64,000 bases of DNA from the NCBI GenBank assembly GCA_902801205.1, contig CADCHE010000010.1, forward strand, positions 22,368-86,367. The letters are read 5' to 3'. Positions 59,423-64,000 of the stretch are shown in pieces. The notes under the pieces are model-generated. The model worked only from the letters and a program-made list of their open reading frames with translations, had not been told where the DNA came from and made no database searches. Numbering within the stretch: the stretch's first letter is position 1; the number at the start of each line of letters is the position of its first letter. The translations under genes and the position numbers were made by a program. This DNA is from an uncultured Bacteroidia bacterium. Lineage in GTDB: Bacteria; Bacteroidota; Bacteroidia; Bacteroidales; UBA932.

Positions 59423-61867
59423 ATGAAAGTCTTGAAGTTCGGAGGCACCTCGGTGGGAGCCCCGGAAACATTGAACACCCTCCGCGAGATCGCCCTCGCC
59501 CAGGAGCAGCCGGCCATCATCGTCGTCTCCGCCCTGAGCGGCGTTACGGACCAGCTGATCCGTGCCGCGCAGCTCGCCTCCGAAGGCGATCCCGCCTTCC
59601 GCGACCTGTTGCAGCAGATCCGCCGACGCCACCTGGAGATCCCCGCGCAGATCATTTCGGACCCGGCTGTCCTCGACCGGCTGAACGCCGGCACGGAGGA
59701 CCTCCTCTCGCGGCTCGAGCACATCTGCGAGGGCCTTTGCATGCTGCAGGTCCTGCCGGAGAAGACCCGGTTGGAAATCGAGAGTTTCGGCGAACGGCTT
59801 TCGGCCCGGATCGTCGCCGCGTCCATCCCCGGAGGCACCGTCTACGATTCGCTGCACTTCATCAAGACCGTCCGCCACGGGCTCATCCATTCCGTCGACC
59901 AGGTGCGGACGGAGGCCCTCATCCGCGAGGCCTTCCGCGACTACGGCCCCGGCGACGGGATCGCCGTCGTCCCGGGTTTCATTTCCTCCGATGCACAGAC
60001 GGGACAGATCAGCAACCTCGGCCGCGGTGGGTCGGACTACACCGCCAGCCTCATCGCAGCAGCCCTGGATGCGGAAATCCTGGAAATCTGGACGGATGTC
60101 GACGGCTTCATGACCGCAGACCCGAAGAAGATCAAGACCTCCTATGTCATTGACGAGATGACGTACGAGGAGGCAACCGAACTGTGCAATTTCGGCGCGA
60201 AGGTGATCTACTCCCCGGCGATGTACCCCGTCCATGCGAAGAACATTCCGATCCTGATCAAGAATACGTTCAACCCGTCCGCCAGCGGTACCGTCATCCA
60301 TGGAAGCTGCCAGAAAGGGACGACGGCCATCAAGGGCATCTCTTCCATCGATGACATCAGCATCATCACGCTGGGCGGCACCTCGATGGCCGGCATCGTC
60401 GGCGTCGACAGCCTCATCTTCTCCGTGCTGGCACGCGAGAACATCAGCGCTTTCCTCGTCAGCCAGTCCGCATCGGAGACCAACATCTCCATCGGCATCC
60501 GGCGCTGCGACGCCCCGGTCGCCAAAGAAGCGCTCGGGAAGGCCTTCGAACATGAGATTTCCACCGGCGCACTCTCGCCGGTCAGCGTCAAGGATGACCT
60601 GGCCGCCGTCGCGGTCATCGGCGAGAACATGCGGGGGAACCCTGGTGTCGCCGGCAAGCTCTTCGGGATCCTGGGCCGCAACGGCATCAGCATCATCGCC
60701 CTGGCGCAGGGTGCATCCGAGAGCAACATCTCGCTCATCATCGAGCAGAAACACCTGGCCAAGGCGCTGAATGTCATCCACGACGGCTTCCTGCTGTCCG
60801 AATACCAGGAGATCAACCTCTTCCTCTGCGGCACCGGCACGGTGGGCGGCCAGCTTATCGAACAGCTCCGCCTGCAGCGCGACAAACTCCGTGAGGAGCG
60901 CAACCTGAAGATCAACATCGTCGGCATCGCCCGCAGCAAGACCGCCATCTTCGACCGGGCCGGCATCGACCTGGCGTCCTGGAAGGAACGCATGGCGCAG
61001 GAGGGCGAAAGCGTCACGCCCGCCCGCATCAAGGAGCGGGTCATCGCGATGAACATCTTCAATGCCGTCTTCGTGGACTGCACGGCCTCGGCGGACATCG
61101 CCGCCCTGTACGGCGACTTCTTCGAGCACGGGATCTCGGTGGTGGCTGCCAACAAGATCGCCGCTTCGTCCGACTACGGGAACTACCTGGCCCTCAAGCA
61201 GACGTCCCGCAAGCGCGGCGTGAAGTTCCTCTTCGAGACGAATGTCGGAGCCGGGCTTCCTATCATCAAGACAATCAATGACTTGCGAGACAGCGGAGAC
61301 CGGATCATCAAAATGGAAGCGGTCCTGAGCGGCACGCTCAACTTCATTTTCAACACCATCTCGGAAGACATTCCCTTCAGCCAGACCGTACGGATGGCTA
61401 TGGAACAGGGATTCTCGGAGCCCGATCCGCGGATCGACCTTTCCGGGAAAGATGTCATCCGGAAGCTGGTGATCCTCGCCCGCGAGGCGGGATATGTAGC
61501 CAACCAGGAAGACGTGGACGCCGACCTTTTCATCCCCCGGGAATTCTTCGACTGCTCCCTGGAGGAGTTCTGGAAGAAGCTGCCCACGCTGGATGCGGAT
61601 TTCGAAGAACGCCGGAAACGGATGGAAGCGGAGGGCATGCGCTGGCGGTTCGTTGCCAAGATGGAGGAAGGCCGGCTGAGCGTCTCGCTCCGGGAAATCC
61701 CCCAGCAGCACTCCTTCTACGTGCTTGACGGCTCCAACAACATCATCCTGCTGACGACGGAGCGGTACAACAAGCATCCGATGCTGATCCAGGGCTACGG
61801 CGCCGGCGCAGGCGTTACCGCAGCCGGAGTCTTCGCCGACATCATGACCATCGCCGGCGTCCGATGA
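59423..61867 (+). CDS. thrA: Bifunctional aspartate kinase / homoserine dehydrogenase
   Basis: The 814-residue fusion has the aspartokinase domain first (MKVLKFGGTSVGAPETLNTL, FGERLSARIVAASIPGG, TDVDGFMTADPKKIK). Two ACT-type regulatory segments follow (about 310-460, including GIVGVDSLIFSVLARENISA). The homoserine dehydrogenase comes last (LFLCGTGTVGGQLIEQL, AANKIAASSDYGNYLALKQT, VLSGTLNFIFNTISEDIPFS). It commits aspartate to threonine and methionine, normally with feedback by threonine. thrB and thrC lie 37 kb away, so no single thrABC operon exists here. Confidence 0.96.
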   Translation: MKVLKFGGTSVGAPETLNTLREIALAQEQPAIIVVSALSGVTDQLIRAAQLASEGDPAFRDLLQQIRRRHLEIPAQIISDPAVLDRLNAGTEDLLSRLEHICEGLCMLQVLPEKTRLEIESFGERLSARIVAASIPGGTVYDSLHFIKTVRHGLIHSVDQVRTEALIREAFRDYGPGDGIAVVPGFISSDAQTGQISNLGRGGSDYTASLIAAALDAEILEIWTDVDGFMTADPKKIKTSYVIDEMTYEEATELCNFGAKVIYSPAMYPVHAKNIPILIKNTFNPSASGTVIHGSCQKGTTAIKGISSIDDISIITLGGTSMAGIVGVDSLIFSVLARENISAFLVSQSASETNISIGIRRCDAPVAKEALGKAFEHEISTGALSPVSVKDDLAAVAVIGENMRGNPGVAGKLFGILGRNGISIIALAQGASESNISLIIEQKHLAKALNVIHDGFLLSEYQEINLFLCGTGTVGGQLIEQLRLQRDKLREERNLKINIVGIARSKTAIFDRAGIDLASWKERMAQEGESVTPARIKERVIAMNIFNAVFVDCTASADIAALYGDFFEHGISVVAANKIAASSDYGNYLALKQTSRKRGVKFLFETNVGAGLPIIKTINDLRDSGDRIIKMEAVLSGTLNFIFNTISEDIPFSQTVRMAMEQGFSEPDPRIDLSGKDVIRKLVILAREAGYVANQEDVDADLFIPREFFDCSLEEFWKKLPTLDADFEERRKRMEAEGMRWRFVAKMEEGRLSVSLREIPQQHSFYVLDGSNNIILLTTERYNKHPMLIQGYGAGAGVTAAGVFADIMTIAGVR

Positions 61868-62520
61868 GCGGGGCCCTACTTCCCTTCCCCGTCCCGGCGG
61901 GCATCCGCCCGGAACTCTACCGGTATGTCAGTGAGGAGATCATTCCCCGCTATGCCGCCTTCGATGCCGCACACCGGGAAGGGCACGCCTGCCAGGTCAT
62001 CCGGGAGGCGCTTCACCTGGCGGAATCTTATCCGGAAGCCGACCCGGAAATCGTCTTCACGGCGGCCGCCTTCCACGATACCGGGCTGAGCGAAGGACGG
62101 GAGCACCACCACAATGTCTCCGCCCGGATCATCCGGGAAGATCCGCGGCTGTCTGAATGGTTCTCCCCGCAGCAGATCGAATGCATCGCCCAGGCGGCGG
62201 AAGACCACCGGGCCTCTTCCAAGACGCCGCCCAGGAGCTTGTACGGCATGCTGATCGCCGAAGCGGACCGGACCATCGACCCGGAAGACATCCTGCTGCG
62301 CACCCTCCGGTTCAGCCTCGACCACTACCCTGAACTGGACAAGGAGGGCCATTGGAACCGCTGCCGGCAACATCTGGACGAGAAATACGGCGACGGTGGC
62401 TACTTGAAGCTTTGGATTCCGGGTTCACAAAACGCGGAACGCCTGGAGGCGCTCCGCGTCATCATCCGGGACCGTGCCCTGCTCCGCCGCCATTTCGAAC
62501 GGCTCTGGGCGTCCCGCTGA
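61864..62520 (+). CDS. HD-domain phosphohydrolase-like protein
   Basis: The 218-residue protein has HREGHACQVIREALHLAES, then TAAAFHDTGLSEGREHHHNV with the HD pair, and AQAAEDHRASSKTPPRSLYG with further His/Asp ligands. This is the metal-binding order of small HD-domain hydrolases acting on nucleotides or phosphorylated signals. It overlaps the thrA stop (ATGA). Its last codons and stop lie in the first copy of a 47-bp tandem duplication. The substrate is unknown. Confidence 0.83.
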   Translation: MSGALLPFPVPAGIRPELYRYVSEEIIPRYAAFDAAHREGHACQVIREALHLAESYPEADPEIVFTAAAFHDTGLSEGREHHHNVSARIIREDPRLSEWFSPQQIECIAQAAEDHRASSKTPPRSLYGMLIAEADRTIDPEDILLRTLRFSLDHYPELDKEGHWNRCRQHLDEKYGDGGYLKLWIPGSQNAERLEALRVIIRDRALLRRHFERLWASR

Positions 62521-62576
62521 TCAGTTGAATCCGCCGCCATTTCGAACGGCTCTGGGCGTCCCGCTGATCAGTTGAA
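62483..62576. repeat. Perfect 47-bp tandem duplication at convergent gene ends
   Basis: 62483-62529 and 62530-62576 are identical. Each copy carries the TGATCA where the HD-gene stop and the opposite-strand esterase stop abut. The HD gene uses the first copy and the esterase the second, so the duplication inserted 47 bases between them without altering either protein. Confidence 0.95.
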
Positions 62577-63422
62577 ATTGCGGGATGCGAACGGCAGGGC
62601 CCAACGGAGGGCCAGGTGCCAGTACTCCCAGTTATGGACGCCATTGCGGACACGCAGTTCGCTCTTTACCCGTTTGCTGCGCATCTTCTGGTGAAAGGCC
62701 ACGTTGATGTCGAGCAGGAAATCATCATCCCCGCAATCAATGAACCACCGGACACCGCGCAGCGCGTCCAGCACCGTGTCATCGGCTTCGTCGAGGAAAG
62801 CCAGCGCAGAATGCCGGTGAACGGCCTCGCAGACATAGAAGAGGCAGTCCTTTTCGGATCTTCCGCCGGCATCCGGGCTTTGTTCATCCAGCCAGGCGCT
62901 CATCGCATAGCAACTGGAGAAGAGGTCCGGATGACGCTGGGCATAGACAACGCTGCCGCCTCCGCCCATCGACAGGCCCATGACGGCGCGGTGTGCTTTG
63001 TCTCCGACGATCCGGTATTTTGATTCGACGGCTGGCAGGAATTCTTGGAAGAAGAAGTCTTCGTAATGCCAACCGGGCATGTTGAAATAGCCGTTCCAGG
63101 TCTTCCGCGTGTCGGGCCCTCCGGCATTGGGCATGACGATAACCATCTCACAGGCCTCTCCGGTGCCGATCAGTTCATCGACAACGGTCTGCATATTGCC
63201 CTTCCGGGACCATGCGGTATAGTCATCGCTGAGGCCATGCAGGAGATAGACGACGGGGTATTCCTTCCCTGATCCGGCAAATCCGTCCGGTAGGTAGACG
63301 TTGTATTTGACTTGCGCGCCGAGGATGTCGCTCCGCAGGCTGTCCGTGACGATACTGCCGGCGCGGGAGGGCAGGGCCGGAAGCAGCAGGGCGAGGCCGA
63401 GAAACAATAAGGCTTTTTTCAT
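62568..63422 (-). CDS. Secreted alpha/beta-hydrolase esterase (esterase D/CE1-like)
   Basis: The 284-residue protein has a signal peptide (MKKALLFLGLALLLPALPSRA, cleavage near Ala21). YPVVYLLHGLSDDYTAWSRK is the oxyanion strand and VMGLSMGGGGSVVYAQRHPD carries the nucleophile Ser. FIDCGDDDFLLDINVAFHQK has the Asp and NGVHNWEYWHL the His. This matches Bacteroidota esterases related to feruloyl or acetyl-xylan esterases and tributyrin hydrolases. Polysaccharide deacylation is a reasonable guess. Confidence 0.88.
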   Translation of the reverse strand: MKKALLFLGLALLLPALPSRAGSIVTDSLRSDILGAQVKYNVYLPDGFAGSGKEYPVVYLLHGLSDDYTAWSRKGNMQTVVDELIGTGEACEMVIVMPNAGGPDTRKTWNGYFNMPGWHYEDFFFQEFLPAVESKYRIVGDKAHRAVMGLSMGGGGSVVYAQRHPDLFSSCYAMSAWLDEQSPDAGGRSEKDCLFYVCEAVHRHSALAFLDEADDTVLDALRGVRWFIDCGDDDFLLDINVAFHQKMRSKRVKSELRVRNGVHNWEYWHLALRWALPFASRNFN

Positions 63423-63663
63423 GGCATTACGATTTTCCGCAATTTAGTCAATAAAAGACAATAACGGAAGGATTCTGCTCAGAAGAGCCGCAGGATTTTC
63501 AGGATTCTTTCTGTGCCAGGGCGCCCGAGAAGACCTGCTCCCGGGCGTTTGCACAGCAAACCTTCCGCTTCGCTCCATCCCTCCCACGCCTGTCGGCGCG
63601 GGGCCCTCCCGCTCACGAGGCCGCGGGCGGCCACGGGTTTGCCTGTGCATCCCGCCCGGGGCA
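63423..63663. other. Non-coding spacer between esterase gene and rRNA-operon tail
   Basis: About 240 bases hold no supported gene. The first part is AT-rich and probably contains the esterase promoter. The rest is GC-rich with short palindromes and the 15-mer TTCCGCTTCGCTCCA (63563-63577), shared with 16471-16485. Confidence 0.5.
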
Positions 63664-63937
63664 GAGAGAGTAGGCAGCGGATACAAACAAAAGGTCCGGG
63701 CCTTCGATGTGAAGGTCCGGAACTCGAAGAACGGCACGGGGCCCCCGCTGGGGCAAAATCCCCAAATAGAGAGTAGGCAGCGGATACAAACAAAAGGTCC
63801 GGGCCTTCGATGTGAAGGTCCGGACCTCGAAGAACGGCACGGGGCCCCCACTGGGGCAAATAGCCCAATAAGAGAGTAGGCAGCGGATAAAAACAAAAGG
63901 CCCGGGCCTTCGATGTGAAGGTCCGGACCTCGAAGAA
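63664..63937 (-). repeat. Three tandem 103-bp repeats, each with a terminator hairpin, behind the 5S rRNA
   Basis: Units start near 63664, 63767 and 63870 (exact 103-bp period; the last is cut by the 5S end). Each carries, on the - strand, a hairpin of about 12 bp ending in a T-rich tail (near 63693-63721, 63796-63824 and 63899-63929). Each also carries GCTGCCTACTCTC, the exact reverse complement of the 5S rRNA 3' region. Frames across this block are artefacts. Confidence 0.85.
63888..63929 (-). terminator. First terminator downstream of 5S rRNA
   Basis: On the - strand GGTCCGGACCTT pairs with AAGGCCCGGGCC (two G-U pairs possible) around a 7-base loop. TTTTGTTTTTAT follows. It lies about ten bases past the 5S end. 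Confidence 0.85.
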
Positions 63938-64000
63938 CGGCAGCTGCCTACTCTCCCACCTGGTGGGGCAGTACCATCGGCGATGGCGGGCTTAACTTCT
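63938..64000 (-). rRNA. rrf: 5S ribosomal RNA, 3' part (cut by window edge)
   Basis: The - strand reads AGAAGTTAAGCCCGCCATCG, then CCGATGGTACTGCCCC, then GGTGGGAGAGTAGGCAGC. This is the conserved 3' half of Bacteroidota 5S rRNA. The 5' half, with 23S and 16S presumably upstream on this strand, lies beyond the window. Confidence 0.95.

Noticed and set aside
63664-63937. 103-bp repeats as a CRISPR or coding tandem repeat
   Set aside because: There are no spacers, and the units hold terminator hairpins directly behind 5S rRNA.

Overview
The window is a GC-rich chromosomal segment of a member of the Bacteroidales (phylum Bacteroidota), possibly one of the high-GC uncultured gut lineages. The placement rests on four things: promoters of the Bacteroidota type (TTTG, 19-20 bases, TAnnTTTG) at several sites; Bacteroidota-specific small families (DUF4295, DUF4296, DUF4199); an N-succinylornithine-type carbamoyltransferase; and a general lack of Shine-Dalgarno sequences. 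No CRISPR array, prophage or complete insertion sequence was seen.

Region 1 (1-15.4 kb, + strand) is a surface polysaccharide locus. It runs as tightly overlapping genes: glycosyltransferases of families GT8, GT14, GT2 and GT4, a membrane acyltransferase, a phosphoethanolamine transferase, a polymerase-like membrane protein, a Wza-like export lipoprotein, a Wzc-like tyrosine kinase with a (Tyr-Gly)11 tail, then a small HAD protein, a PqqD-like protein and a nucleotidyltransferase. An 827-bp insert bounded by a perfect 28-bp direct repeat breaks the overlap chain at 8.6-9.4 kb. It carries a HipB-like repressor and a gutted hipA.

Region 2 (15.4-21 kb, - strand) holds two hypothetical genes, a single-copy HUH/Y1 (RAYT-like) transposase gene, a 0.56-kb array of alternating palindromes just upstream of it, tRNA-Arg(CCT), rpmF, a DUF177 gene and typA.

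Region 3 (21-41.9 kb) is amino-acid and nucleotide biosynthesis. The - strand carries a run argR-argG-argC-argD-argF'-argB-argE-argH-thrB-thrC, with a GNAT acyltransferase fused to ArgG. guaA diverges from argR. The his operon (hisG-hisD-hisCB-hisH-hisA-hisF-hisIE, - strand) converges on guaA. It has an unusual HisC-IGP dehydratase fusion and is preceded by a promoter, a histidine-rich leader peptide and a hairpin, which looks like an attenuator. A Dcu-type C4-dicarboxylate transporter lies upstream.

Region 4 (42-57.8 kb) is mostly housekeeping: tRNA-Leu(CAG), a HExxH lipoprotein divergent from a MINPP-like phosphatase, deoC, a radical SAM gene, an amidohydrolase, a DUF4296 gene, pheT, ftsY, the DUF4295-rpmG-rpmB group, lepB, rplT, rpmI, infC and thrS.

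Region 5 (57.8-64 kb) has a DUF4199 gene, a polyprenyl-phosphate glycosyltransferase, the bifunctional thrA, an HD-domain gene and a secreted esterase. It ends at the 3' part of a 5S rRNA (- strand) followed by three 103-bp tandem terminator repeats. thrA here plus thrB and thrC in region 3 supply most of the threonine branch, but in two separate places.

The most noteworthy items are the RAYT-like gene with its palindrome array, the his leader, the GNAT-ArgG and HisC-IGPD fusions, the hipBA remnant insertion, and the repeated terminators behind the rRNA operon.
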